A stretch of 64,000 bases of DNA, from NCBI GenBank assembly GCA_009911185.1, contig QXWW01000015.1:1-64000 (forward strand). Reading direction: 5' to 3'. The notes beneath the pieces were generated by a model, which saw only the letters and a list, made by a program, of their open reading frames with translations, searched no databases and was not told where the DNA came from. Origin of the DNA: Lachnospiraceae bacterium. GTDB lineage: Bacteria > Bacillota > Clostridia > Lachnospirales > Lachnospiraceae. A program made the position numbers and the translations under genes. This document shows positions 38,601-46,578 of this stretch, piece by piece. How positions within the stretch are numbered: the stretch's first letter is position 1; each line of letters starts with the position of its first letter.

Positions 38601-40792
38601 CAGCGGATGGAAGTACGATTGCAGTAAAATCTCCGGATACCAAATTTGAGAAAAACAATACCCTGCTTTGCGATGATTTTGATTTGACAGGGACATTCGA
38701 TTACAAAGATCCGAAATTCGGAGATATATCTCTTTGCTACGCTTCCTATGCCCCGAAAGAAGACAATGGCAAAAATCCATTGGTTATCTGGCTGCATGGA
38801 GCAGGTGAAGGCGGAAAAGATCCGTCCATCAGCCTGATTGGAAATAAAGTTGTAAATCTGGCAACGGATGAGATTCAGGAGATTTTTGGAGGAGCTTATA
38901 TTTTAGCGCCTCAGTCTGACACCATGTGGATGAATGACGGAAGCGGAGAATATACGACAAGCGGAACTTCCAAATATACGGCTGCCCTGATGGAACTGAT
39001 CAGAACCTATGTAAGAGGCAACAGTGATATTGATACAAGCCGTATTTATATTGGCGGCTGCTCGAACGGCGGTTATATGACAATGAATATGATTACGACA
39101 TATCCGGATTATTTTGCGGCTGCATATCCAATTTGCGAGGCTTATAAGAACGAATGGCTGACGGATGAAAAAGTAGATGCCATAAAGGATCTGCCCATTT
39201 GGTTTACGCATTCCAAAAATGACGGGACGGTCATGATCAGCAAGGGTAAACAAAACAGTACTACCTGGCAGATGGAATTTGAGAAAGATGAAAACGGTGA
39301 TTTCATTTTGAATGGAGATTATTCACCGAAGGCACACGAGAGACTGGTGGCGGCAGGAAACAAAAATGCGCATCTGACATTGTTTGAAGACGTGCATGAT
39401 ATGACGGGAAATTATTTAACAGCGGACGGCAAACCGTATCAGTATGACGGCCACTGGTCCTGGATTTATACATTAAATAATGAGTGCAGTGAAACCATAG
39501 ACGGCAAAGAAGTTACCATTATGGAGTGGCTGGCTGCACAGAAAAAATCTGCGCAATCAGTGGATAAGACAGAATTAAATGAAGCAATCTCCGAAGCAGA
39601 AAAATTTAAGGAAGCAGATTATACAAAGGAAACATGGGACGCCTTACAGTCCGCTCTGGAAAGCGCAAGGGAAACGGCTGATGCGGCAGACGCAACACAG
39701 TCTGAGGTGGCAGAGAAAACGAGAGCGCTGACGGAAGCGATCGAAAATCTGAAAACTAAAGCCAAAGATACGGCAGAGAAAAATGTAGCGGCTGATAAAG
39801 AAGCGCTGCAAAAACCGGAAATCGGCGTGGGCGATAGCCTTACATTGCCGACTAAGGGCGAGAACGGCAGTGTCATTACATGGACGTCAGACAATGACGC
39901 AGTAAAAATTGACGGAGGGGCCGCAAGCATTACAAAAGGCGATACCGAAATAACGGTAACATTGACCGCAACGATTACTTATGGCGATGGCGAGGATAAG
40001 GTAACGGAAACAGTGACCTTTGAAATCAAGGTTCCGGCAAAAGGCGTGTCTCCGGTAACAGTGAATAAAGCAGATTTGAACAGTCTGATTGAACGCGTGC
40101 AGGGAACAGCTAAAGGAAATTATACAGATGAAAGCTGGAATGCTTTCCAGAATGCTTTGACAAATGCCCGGAATGTAAATGCTGATCCGGCGGCTACCCA
40201 GGCAGTAGTAGACAGTACAAAGACGGCGCTGGAAGCAGCAGTAAACGGCCTGACGTTAAAAACCGATATTTCCAAAGCAGCAAAAGTTACCGTAAGTGCA
40301 AGCTCTTGCACCTATAATGGTAAGAAGCAGCAGCCGAAAGTAGTTGTCAAAGTTGGAAACGCAGCACTGGTATCCGGCACTGATTATACGGTAGCTTATA
40401 AGAACAATGTTCAGGTTGGCAAGGCGTCCGTTACCATTACAGGTACTGGAAAATATATGGGAACGGTTACAAAGACATTTAAGATTGTGCCGAAGGCGAC
40501 ATCCATCAAAGGCAAAGTTACGGCAAAATCCAAAGGTTTCCTTGTAAAATGGGCAAAAGGATCAAAATCTGCGGTAACAGGCTATGAGATTCAGTATTCT
40601 ACTGACAAGAAGTTTAAGAAGAAAGCGACTAAGACAAAGACCATTAAGAAAGCAGGCACAACAAAGCTGACAGTTAAAAAACTGAAAGCGAAAAAGAAAT
40701 ATTATGTTCGTGTCAGAACATATAAGAAAGTGAAGAATACAAAATATGTTTCAGCATGGTCAAAGGTTAAAACAGTAACAACAAAGAAATAA
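35603..40792 (+). CDS. secreted multidomain GH3 beta-glycosidase fused to an esterase
   Basis: A 1729-residue exported enzyme. After a signal peptide (1-35, ending AHA) the GH3 parts are in swapped order: first the GH3 C-terminal sandwich domain (about 40-270, EGIVLLKNESAALPL), an FnIII-like domain (about 350-440), then the TIM barrel (about 520-830) with VKHFALNDQ and the nucleophile Asp in GFVVTDYY. Next comes an alpha/beta-hydrolase (about 1015-1310) with oxyanion motif HGAGEGG and nucleophile Ser in GGCSNGG. The tail has two FIVAR three-helix units, two Ig-like domains and a lysine-rich FnIII domain. There is no LPXTG motif. It probably removes sugars and acyl groups from plant or host glycans. 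AAGGAG precedes the ATG. Confidence 0.92.
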   Translation: MKRMHVGKSILAVVMAAAVAVTALPVGNLTAHAAVGISDPVLENAQNVAKQIEAEGIVLLKNESAALPLTGDKKINVFGSGQLDPFYGGGGSGSVKDTYAVKFLDALKKEGIAYNETLAQTYADWYEAHKEDGSGEGEGGAAGQLVIDQVRAEMSGDDLTDAIMTQAKGYADAAVIMISRSGSESADLTPELLKLQPKEKSMVDKVCKTFSKVIVLFNICNVLEMGWLDEYESIKAAAIIWAPGEYGMESVAQMLTGTVNPSGRLADTIAKSVNDHPSTVNFGDFPYTKDGEAPVWGQVTSQDGKPAEGWTNGNGYYHVDYEEGIYIGYRYFETFGVDVQYPFGYGLSYTDFTWETGELKEQNGVLSLDVKVTNTGEKDGKDVVEVYYEAPYTAGGVEKSSCVLAGFAKTKLLKKGESETVTVSFDVNDMASYDTSKGKYVLDAGEYKIKAAKNAHDQGTVKKYNVAQKKEIAIDDATGADIKNLFADADDNDMTHLKRSDKENTMPKAPTTYSEKLLEGIDSLDKVRVTPEEGTEAPETGKEYDTPITLKDVSEDETKWDAFLDQLTVDEMIEMIANSGFRTGGVERLGIPVTQDNDGPASVKGAGAGQYTDTGIAYPVETVLACTWNVELAEQMGVAAGKEAADIGTNVWYAPACNMHRSPMGGRNFEYYSEDPLLSGKMAAAVTRGAQSEQLIVTVKHFALNDQEKNRDQNGVLTWADEQTMREIYLKPFEIAVKEGKAMGIMSSFNRIGTQWAGGSKALLTDLLRKEWGFNGFVVTDYYLNFGSSYMSPVLAVYAQNDAFLTGLWFIQKSFIPKAMQDAYAADPAGYGAAMRACVKNLCMMKMQTKAFTEEEQPPTELPDLQEVTHTTVTEGFDWGPAITKVVLNMGKEIDNKAVLDKDVFDVYVERRDPATGKVLQVFDFSTWQMVDSKGNREIKEVYVSDASGKKAQSGNYITIEMTVHPTNTLGSPFNYDMNKGVNTYITSAYTVTQKKAITAADGSTIAVKSPDTKFEKNNTLLCDDFDLTGTFDYKDPKFGDISLCYASYAPKEDNGKNPLVIWLHGAGEGGKDPSISLIGNKVVNLATDEIQEIFGGAYILAPQSDTMWMNDGSGEYTTSGTSKYTAALMELIRTYVRGNSDIDTSRIYIGGCSNGGYMTMNMITTYPDYFAAAYPICEAYKNEWLTDEKVDAIKDLPIWFTHSKNDGTVMISKGKQNSTTWQMEFEKDENGDFILNGDYSPKAHERLVAAGNKNAHLTLFEDVHDMTGNYLTADGKPYQYDGHWSWIYTLNNECSETIDGKEVTIMEWLAAQKKSAQSVDKTELNEAISEAEKFKEADYTKETWDALQSALESARETADAADATQSEVAEKTRALTEAIENLKTKAKDTAEKNVAADKEALQKPEIGVGDSLTLPTKGENGSVITWTSDNDAVKIDGGAASITKGDTEITVTLTATITYGDGEDKVTETVTFEIKVPAKGVSPVTVNKADLNSLIERVQGTAKGNYTDESWNAFQNALTNARNVNADPAATQAVVDSTKTALEAAVNGLTLKTDISKAAKVTVSASSCTYNGKKQQPKVVVKVGNAALVSGTDYTVAYKNNVQVGKASVTITGTGKYMGTVTKTFKIVPKATSIKGKVTAKSKGFLVKWAKGSKSAVTGYEIQYSTDKKFKKKATKTKTIKKAGTTKLTVKKLKAKKKYYVRVRTYKKVKNTKYVSAWSKVKTVTTKK

Positions 40793-40855
40793 ACATGACG
40801 TGGGAGAGAAGCGGTTTCTCTTTTGAGAGGTTTGTTTTGAATCCCGCAAGCAGCG

Positions 40856-40897
40856 GAAGCTGCCGCACGATTGATTTGGTGCGGCAGCTTCTTTTTT
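40856..40897 (+). terminator. intrinsic terminator after the GH3 enzyme
   Basis: GAAGCTGCCGCAC (40856-40868) pairs perfectly with GTGCGGCAGCTTC (40879-40891), then T6, which is also the start of repeat copy 2. Confidence 0.95.
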
Positions 40898-41080
40898 ATC
40901 TTATAGGAAATACCGTGTTACGTTAATGTGTAAAAGTGTTTTCCAATAAGATAAAAAGCATTTAGGCGTACTCGTGCAAACGGAAATATGTCGCAAAGCG
41001 ACTGCACTCGGCACAGCGAAGCGTCCAAGCCCCTCATGAATGAGGGATTTAGGAAGTTGATGCGGATTTGCCCATTTTTT
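40892..41080 (+). repeat. terminator-linked structured repeat, copy 2 (divergent)
   Basis: It starts TTTTTTATCTTATAGGAAAT like copies 1 and 4 and closes stem I with CCAATAAGATAAAAA. The middle is rewritten (GTCGC-aaa-GCGAC and GTGCA...TGCAC stems), but AAGCCCCTC-atgaat-GAGGG keeps the small hairpin with changed bases, and it ends GATTTGCCCATTTT. Confidence 0.75.
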
Positions 41081-41176
41081 TATTCTACAGGAAAGGCCTT
41101 GTGTGCACGGCGCATCAAAGTGTGCAAGCCTCTTAAAATTGAAGGGATAGTGGAGTGGAAATAGATTTGTCCTTTT
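41075..41176 (+). repeat. terminator-linked structured repeat, partial copy 2b
   Basis: Directly after copy 2: TTTTTATTCTACAGGAAA, then the core GCGCATCAAAGTGTGCAAGCC, ending GATTTGTCCTTTT. About 80 bp covering the right arm of stem I and stem II are missing, so this is a tandem, deleted copy. Confidence 0.65.
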
Positions 41177-41183
41177 AGGTATA

Positions 41184-41237
41184 TTGACAATGTTGTCTAC
41201 AGATGGTAGACTAAATCTGTCTACAATTAATAGACAG
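41184..41237 (+). promoter_or_regulatory. BlaI-type promoter with two operators
   Basis: TTGACA (41184-41189) and TAGACT (41207-41212) with a 17-base spacer. Operator 1, GTCTAC-agatg-GTAGAC (41195-41211), sits between and over the -10. Operator 2, CTGTCTA-caattaa-TAGACAG (41217-41237), covers the transcription start. Both carry the TACA/TGTA-like half-sites expected for BlaI/MecI repressors. Confidence 0.85.
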
Positions 41238-41252
41238 CATGGAGGAATCTAA

Positions 41253-41615
41253 ATGAAGGATATGAAAATGGGGATGATAGAATCCCGGTTTGCAGATATG
41301 ATATGGGAGCATGAACCTGTGTCGGTGTCGGAACTGCTGCGGATTGGCGCGGAGGAATTTAACTGGAAGCGGACTACAACTTATACGGTATTGAAGAGAC
41401 TGAGAGATCGAGGCATTTTTCAAAACGAAGGCAGAGTGGTTACCTCTTTGATTTCCAGAGAGGAATTTTATTCCTTGCAGAGTGAATTATTTGTGGAGGA
41501 GACATTTCACGGCTCTCTTCCGGCATTTGTGGCGGCTTTTACATCCAGAAAAAAACTGACGGCGGAAGAGGCGGCAGAAATCAGGAGGCTCATTGATTCC
41601 TATAAGGAGGAATAG
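41253..41615 (+). CDS. BlaI/MecI-family transcriptional repressor
   Basis: A 120-residue winged-helix repressor: MIWEHEPVSVSELLRI, then the recognition helix region WKRTTTYTVLKRLRDRG, a short wing, and a C-terminal dimerisation helix region. Members are inactivated when a partner BlaR1/MecR1 protease signals. GGAGG at 41241 leads the ATG. It should repress its own promoter through the two dyads upstream and is 3 bases ahead of the M56 peptidase gene. Confidence 0.93.
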   Translation: MKDMKMGMIESRFADMIWEHEPVSVSELLRIGAEEFNWKRTTTYTVLKRLRDRGIFQNEGRVVTSLISREEFYSLQSELFVEETFHGSLPAFVAAFTSRKKLTAEEAAEIRRLIDSYKEE

Positions 41616-41618
41616 CAT

Positions 41619-43034
41619 ATGGAATATATTTTTATCAGCATCTTAAATATGAGTATCTCGGCCGGGTGGCTAATTCTTGCAGTAATGCTGCTAAGACTGG
41701 TTTTGAGAAAGATTGCGAAGAACCTTTGCTGCATTTTGTGGGCGCTTGTGGGAATCCGCCTTATCTGTCCCTGGCTGCCGCAGACTGTTTTCAGCCTTAT
41801 CCCAAGTGCATGGACGGTGCGCCCAGATATCGTTTATCAGCAGGAGCCTGCTATATACAGCGGTATTCCTCTTCTGAATCAAGTGGTGAATCCGCTTCTC
41901 TTGGAATCCTTTGCACCGAAGGAATCTGCAAGCGTGAATCCTTTGCAAATCTGGCTATTTATTCTTTTGCTTATTTGGGAAATGGGTCTGCTGCTGATGA
42001 TCATTTATGCAGCTTACAGTTATTGGAAGCTTTATCGTAAGGTCAGGGAAAGCGTAAAATGGAAAGAAAATATCTATTTTTGCGACGGAATTGGCACGCC
42101 TTTTATTTTGGGAGTGGTACGTCCAAGGATATATCTGCCTTCCTTCATAGACGCCTCGCAGGCGGTTTATGTAGAAGCTCATGAAAAAGCGCATTTGGCG
42201 AGTCACGATCATCTATGGAAGCCGTTAGGATTTGTCTTGTTGTCCGTCTATTGGTTTCATCCGCTCTGCTGGGCTGCGTATTGGTTGTTTTGCAAGGATC
42301 TGGAGCTGGGTTGTGACGAGAGGGTAATCAGGGAGTTTGATGTTGACGGCAGGAAGGAATATTCAAAAGCGCTGCTGGAATGCAGCAGCGGCCGCAGCAG
42401 GATTGCCGCATCCCCTCTTGCGTTTGGGGAAACCAATATCAAAGAACGGATTCGTAATGTGCTCAATTATAAAAAACCTGTATTGTGGAGAACGGCGGCT
42501 GCCTCTGTCCTCTGCATCATTGCGGCACTATGCTTTTTAACAAATCCAGGAAAGGAAGCGCAGCCGGCGCCGCATCTGTTTGGTTATCGTTATCTGGCGG
42601 AAGATGTTACATATTATGCATTAATTTATTCTGATTTATCTGTGCCGCAGGCGTCGGCGGAATATGTGTTGACAGAGGATTACAAGCTGATGAAAAAAGA
42701 GAAGGACGCCCATGGATATGAGATGCAGGGCGCTGTTTCAGAAATGACCTTAAGGAATGATAACTTTGACTGCTATATTCTTGAGAATCTTGCAGGAATG
42801 GATACGGTAAAGAAAACGGTTTCCATGCTCAGAGAGGAAAACGAAAGAGCCTGGTCCGTGCAGTGTGCAGGAGGGGCAAAGGGCGCATTCTACGATATCC
42901 TTCAACAGAAAAACGGAGACGTTTATCTATGCTATGGGTATAACAGCGGTTTAAAAGAGAATGATTTTATCATCGGCTGGATTTTTAAAATGCGCCAAAC
43001 GGATAAAGCCGGTAAATCCGCAGAATTAAAGTAA
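41619..43034 (+). CDS. BlaR1/MecR1-like M56 membrane metallopeptidase
   Basis: A 471-residue membrane protein with four segments (near 10-30, 36-55, 105-130 and 287-305). The zinc protease site is EAHEKAHLASHDH (HExxH form HEKAH) with the downstream ELGCDERVI glutamate. Outside the last segment is a short domain of about 160 residues that does not look like a penicillin-binding sensor. It should sense a signal and cause loss of the BlaI-like repressor. Because the beta-lactam-binding domain is absent, the cue is probably not a beta-lactam. The stop overlaps the convergent DUF2752 gene by 9 bases. Confidence 0.9.
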   Translation: MEYIFISILNMSISAGWLILAVMLLRLVLRKIAKNLCCILWALVGIRLICPWLPQTVFSLIPSAWTVRPDIVYQQEPAIYSGIPLLNQVVNPLLLESFAPKESASVNPLQIWLFILLLIWEMGLLLMIIYAAYSYWKLYRKVRESVKWKENIYFCDGIGTPFILGVVRPRIYLPSFIDASQAVYVEAHEKAHLASHDHLWKPLGFVLLSVYWFHPLCWAAYWLFCKDLELGCDERVIREFDVDGRKEYSKALLECSSGRSRIAASPLAFGETNIKERIRNVLNYKKPVLWRTAAASVLCIIAALCFLTNPGKEAQPAPHLFGYRYLAEDVTYYALIYSDLSVPQASAEYVLTEDYKLMKKEKDAHGYEMQGAVSEMTLRNDNFDCYILENLAGMDTVKKTVSMLREENERAWSVQCAGGAKGAFYDILQQKNGDVYLCYGYNSGLKENDFIIGWIFKMRQTDKAGKSAELK

Positions 43035-43475
43035 TAAAGCGGCAGTTTCCAATAGATCAATATGCCAGACAATCAGCAGCAAATTTTTTCCAATAAAGTT
43101 AATAATTACAATTCCAAGGGCGGCCCAAATGTAAATATCCCGGTATTTCATACCTATTTTAATCCGGTGTTTAGAGAGGCGTTCTATGGACTGGCTGATA
43201 AGAAACCAGCCGCCCGCAGCAGCCGTATAGAGTACCAGGGGATGGCAGATAAAAGAGGCGGCAAGTTTTCCGTGAAGCAGTGCCTTTACTGCGCGTGTGC
43301 CTCCGCAGCCCGGGCAGTATATGCCAAAAGTGCTGTTGACCAGGCAGGGGAGCATCAATTTGGAAAGAGGGAGGGGAAAGAGCCAGTACGCCAGCGCCAG
43401 GATGGAAGCAGTAAAGACCAAAGCCCAGCCAATATAAAATAATGCCGTTTCTTCTTTTTCATGTTGTTTCATCAT
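43026..43475 (-). CDS. DUF2752 membrane protein
   Basis: A 149-residue protein with about three membrane segments and the DUF2752 signature CPGCGGTRA just after the first loop. Function is unknown. I use ATG 43475 (MMKQHEKEE) because a good promoter (-35 TTGACA as TGTCAA at 43530-43535, -10 TATACT as AGTATA at 43507-43512 on the given strand, 17-base spacer) overlaps the longer in-frame starts at 43535 and 43505, so these would not be in the transcript. The binding site at 43475 is weak. Confidence 0.82.
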   Translation of the reverse strand: MMKQHEKEETALFYIGWALVFTASILALAYWLFPLPLSKLMLPCLVNSTFGIYCPGCGGTRAVKALLHGKLAASFICHPLVLYTAAAGGWFLISQSIERLSKHRIKIGMKYRDIYIWAALGIVIINFIGKNLLLIVWHIDLLETAALLL

Positions 43476-43506
43476 ATCATCGCTTTCTATTCTGTAGTAT
43501 TTCATT

Positions 43507-43535
43507 AGTATAATGGCTATATTCTCATTTGTCAA
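43507..43535 (-). promoter_or_regulatory. promoter of the DUF2752 gene
   Basis: Reading the minus strand: TTGACA, 17 bases, TATACT. It decides the start codon of the gene. Confidence 0.8.
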
Positions 43536-43723
43536 AACAAAAAATTTGTGCTATAATGCCACTAAGATATGGGGGTGGAAAGTGGGATGATACAGTCGGA
43601 AAATAAGATAAAATGGCGGTGTTTGTATGGATAGGGACTGTATGGGAAGAAGTAGAATCTGGCGCAGAATTTCCATTTGTCTTTGCAGTTTTTTGTGCAG
43701 AGGTTATGGAAGAATATCCTGGA

Positions 43724-44130
43724 TCAACATAATACAGGGCTGCCGGCCGCCTGAGACGCGTGCACTGTCCACTTGATAACTTGCCTAATTGCTTGCTTAA
43801 ATTTCCATCTGCTTTGTTTGATTTCCTGGCCGTACATCCTAAGGCATCTTCCCGCAGACGGGATTCTCCTTAGGATAATTGCCATCGCTTCGCCGTCAGA
43901 AATCTGCCTTGCAGACTGATAATTTATTCTTTGCAATTTGTCCAAGTGTCAAGCGGTTAGTACACTGGTACAACGAATAATAGTAGCTGACGATTTTGAC
44001 TTGTGTGATTTTTCATCTGCTGCGTTGTCGTCAATCGACGTAGCCACCGCTACATCTCATTCCGCCGTCTTGCATATGAAACAATTATCCTGCGTCAATA
44101 TATTAGATTAATTTTTCGCTGTACTAGAAA
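43724..44130. other. gene-poor stretch with a diverged dispersed repeat
   Basis: The interval 43556-44185 shows no convincing gene; a 73-codon minus frame (43724-43945) has no binding site and looks like a repeat, not a protein. The part 43959-44027 (GTACAACGAATA..., ACTTG, TGATT, CATCTGCTGCGT) resembles 54711-54782, which lies inside a dead penicillin-binding protein gene. These look like old intergenic repeats. Confidence 0.45.
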
Positions 44131-44185
44131 TGGAAAACCTGCAGGAATCAGGAGCGCCGATTAACAAGAAATGGAGGAATCATTT

Positions 44186-44908
44186 ATGAGAAAGCAGAAA
44201 AGAATATTGACATTGATTTTGATACTGGGTTTGATGCTTACAGGAATATTGATTACTTCAGATACGGCGTATGCCGGAAAAATTACAAGTATGCAGCAGG
44301 CTGAGAAACTGGCCCTGAAGAAGGTGAAAAAGGCGGGCGTTGCCGAAGTGGATAAGGATTATGAGAAAGGTATCCTTGTTTATAGCGTCCATTTGTGGAA
44401 AGGGACCAAAGAATATGAGCTTACTTATCGGGCTTCTGATGCCGTCCTGTTATCTTATAGTTGGGAAGAAATGAGAATTAACAAGACCAGCCGCAGGAAG
44501 ATTATGAGCAAGAGCACATGCAAAAAGCTGGCATTGCAGAAGGTGCCGAAAGGGCAGGTTATCAGTATCGCTAAAAAATATGACGAAGGAAGTTACATAT
44601 ATGAGGTAAGACTGCAAAAGGGAGATAAAAAGTATTCTTTGGAATATCATGCGAGAACTGCGAAACTTTTAGAATATAAATGGGAGCTGAAAAGTTTTAA
44701 AGGGAAGAATAAGTATCCGTACATTGGCCGCAAGAAGGCGAAAAGAATTGCGCTTTCTGCGGTACCTGCAGCGGAAGTGGTAAGGGTGGAGCTTTATAAT
44801 GATGACGGGACCTTCGTATATGAAGTGGAGCTTGTCAAAGAAGGATATGAGTATGAAGTAAAAATCCATGCCAGAACAGGGAAGGTTCTGCATATAGAGC
44901 GTGATTGA
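44186..44908 (+). CDS. secreted triple PepSY-domain protein
   Basis: A 240-residue exported protein with a signal peptide (ending AYA near residue 31) and three PepSY-like repeats (about 35-100, 112-170, 184-240). Each reads roughly A-x-x-A-L-x-x-VP or VKKAG, a Y-x-V-x-L strand, and Y-x-x-x-A-R-T-A/G-K-L-L (for example LEYHARTAKLLEYKW and VKIHARTGKVLHIE). PepSY domains are thought to hold back proteases. A predicted metalloprotease gene follows 69 bases later, so this may be its inhibitor or chaperone (inference). GGAGGA precedes the ATG. Confidence 0.85.
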   Translation: MRKQKRILTLILILGLMLTGILITSDTAYAGKITSMQQAEKLALKKVKKAGVAEVDKDYEKGILVYSVHLWKGTKEYELTYRASDAVLLSYSWEEMRINKTSRRKIMSKSTCKKLALQKVPKGQVISIAKKYDEGSYIYEVRLQKGDKKYSLEYHARTAKLLEYKWELKSFKGKNKYPYIGRKKAKRIALSAVPAAEVVRVELYNDDGTFVYEVELVKEGYEYEVKIHARTGKVLHIERD

Positions 44909-44977
44909 AAAGTGGAGGAAGCAGATGGTGAGAATGAAGGTTCAGGTATGCTCCAGGGAAAGGAAAGAGGTGTGATT

Positions 44978-45586
44978 ATGGCAGGGTTTACAGTGGGAAT
45001 GAATCCATATTATCAGGGTTTGTCTCATACATTTGGAAATGCGGATAGAATGGGAGTTCCTGCACAGGGTGGGAAAATACCAGGCGGTAAAGAGGCAGAG
45101 CAGACAGACAGGAGCGGTTTTGGCGGTAAGCAGCCAGGAGAGAAATGCGAGACTTGTGAGAAACGGAAGTATCAGGATGGCTCGGATGAAAACGTATCTT
45201 TTAAGGCGGCGGCTCATATTTCTCCGGAGGCTGCCGCAGGCCAGGTGCGCGCCCATGAAGGAGAGCATGTGGCGAATGCCTATGCTAAAGCGGAGGAAAA
45301 AGACGGAAAAGTGATATCGGTCTCTGTCAGGCTGAAAACTTCTGTCTGCCCGGAATGCGGGAAAAATTATGTGTCGGGAGGAACTACGTCCACCAGAATT
45401 TCTTATCCCTCAGATTCCACCGGAGAAAAGGGCAAAGAGGCAGAGCCAGGTTCCGAAGGAACCATGCAGAAGCAGGCCAATCCTTACCGGCAAAGCCAAT
45501 GGCAGATACGGGCGGATGCAGTGCGGGGGAAACATATAGATTATACGGCGAAGCCGTTAGAAGAATTTGAAATGGAGCGTTATTGA
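44978..45586 (+). CDS. SprA-like putative metalloprotease
   Basis: A 202-residue protein with an N-terminal Gly-rich flexible part, a CETCEKRKYQDGS block, the HExxH-type motif VRAHEGEHVANAYAKA (about residues 91-106), and a second CPECGKNYVSGG zinc knuckle. This layout matches the SprA-related putative metalloprotease family. There is no signal peptide. AAAGAGGTG is just before ATG 44978; an earlier in-frame ATG at 44912 overlaps the upstream stop region and is less likely. The HExxH plus CxxC pairs suggest two zinc ions. The substrate is unknown. Confidence 0.8.
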   Translation: MAGFTVGMNPYYQGLSHTFGNADRMGVPAQGGKIPGGKEAEQTDRSGFGGKQPGEKCETCEKRKYQDGSDENVSFKAAAHISPEAAAGQVRAHEGEHVANAYAKAEEKDGKVISVSVRLKTSVCPECGKNYVSGGTTSTRISYPSDSTGEKGKEAEPGSEGTMQKQANPYRQSQWQIRADAVRGKHIDYTAKPLEEFEMERY

Positions 45587-45588
45587 TT

Positions 45589-46335
45589 ATGAAACGTACG
45601 TCGGCGGAATTAAAACGAATATCAAGAGAGCAGTTAAACGGACATTGGGGGTTTGCTATTGGCGTCAATCTGTTAATGCAGTTGATTGTGTCAGCAGTAT
45701 TAATGCCATTTTATTTTCTGTTTGTGTTTAGCAGATGGGGAATCGTTCAATTTAATATATACATGCTGGCCGTTGTGATTATTGCGGCAGTGTCCATTGT
45801 CATGCAGTGCGGAGTCAGCAGAATATACTTGTGTTTTGCAAGGAAGCAGGAGGCGTCTCTTGGGATGATGTTTGGAGAGTTTGGCAGGAGGCCGGACCGA
45901 TACATTCTCGGTTATCTTATGGTGTTCGGCCTTGGGGTGCTCTGTATGCTTCCAGGAGCAATCTGTCTGGTTATCGGTATTGTGTCGGGTCTGGTCCTGG
46001 CCAGTGGGATCGGAGTGTTTTTGTATCTTGGTGGAATGGTGCCAGCATTTATGATTGTATTTCGTCTGTCTTTAGCATTTTATCTGCTGGTGGATCACGC
46101 TGACCTGGGTGTTATGGAGGCGTTCCGGCAGAGTTCAGAGCTGATGCAGGGAAATAAAGGAAGACTTTTTTATATGTATCTGAGTTTTATCGGCTGGTTT
46201 CTTCTGGGCATACTTTCCTGTGGTCTGGGAATGTTATGGGTGACGCCTTATATGATGCAGACATTCGTAAATTTTTATAGAGAGGCCATTGGGGAAATGG
46301 ATGAAGAGCCTCAGTTAGGCCAGCAGAATATGTAA
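45589..46335 (+). CDS. DUF975 integral membrane protein
   Basis: A 248-residue protein with about five or six membrane segments and the conserved start RTSAELKRISREQLNGHW typical of DUF975. The C-terminal loop has LGVMEAFRQSSELMQGNKGRLF, also typical. Function is unknown; the family is widespread in Firmicutes. It starts 2 bases after the metalloprotease stop, so the two are co-translated. Terminator 46539-46578 follows at a distance. Confidence 0.88.
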   Translation: MKRTSAELKRISREQLNGHWGFAIGVNLLMQLIVSAVLMPFYFLFVFSRWGIVQFNIYMLAVVIIAAVSIVMQCGVSRIYLCFARKQEASLGMMFGEFGRRPDRYILGYLMVFGLGVLCMLPGAICLVIGIVSGLVLASGIGVFLYLGGMVPAFMIVFRLSLAFYLLVDHADLGVMEAFRQSSELMQGNKGRLFYMYLSFIGWFLLGILSCGLGMLWVTPYMMQTFVNFYREAIGEMDEEPQLGQQNM

Positions 46336-46359
46336 GTCTTAGCAGGATGGAAGATAAAA

Positions 46360-46572
46360 TATAACAAAGCGGTGTTTTGCTCAACGCTGATAAGAGATGG
46401 GTTTTCACGGAAATGTGTAAAGTTTCACAGCAGATAGACGCAGATGAATATCTATTCGTCTGTCACGGCATGGTTCTAAACTGGTGCCGTATGTGTGAGA
46501 TGAGGTTGATTAGCGGATGGCGGTGTAGCTCTGGTGATAAGGCATATCAGATGTAAAAGTCTGGTGTGCCTT
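46360..46572 (+). ncRNA. candidate structured RNA between DUF975 and the terminator
   Basis: There is no gene in 46336-46919, but this part holds successive hairpins: AGCGGTG/CAACGCT near 46367-46387, AGATGAATA/TATTCGTCT near 46442-46464, ACGGCA/TGCCGT near 46466-46492, and the 13-bp terminator stem. It may be only an operon tail; no known RNA family is recognised. Confidence 0.3.
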
Positions 46573-46578
46573 ATTTTT
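46539..46578 (+). terminator. intrinsic terminator, 13-bp stem
   Basis: AAGGCATATCAGA (46539-46551) pairs throughout (two G-T pairs) with TCTGGTGTGCCTT (46560-46572), followed by ATTTTTATTTT. It leads straight into repeat copy 3. Confidence 0.9.

Noticed and set aside
43724-43945. Minus-strand 73-codon frame as a small gene
   Set aside because: It has no ribosome binding site, ends are repeat-like, and similar sequence patterns recur elsewhere in non-coding DNA.
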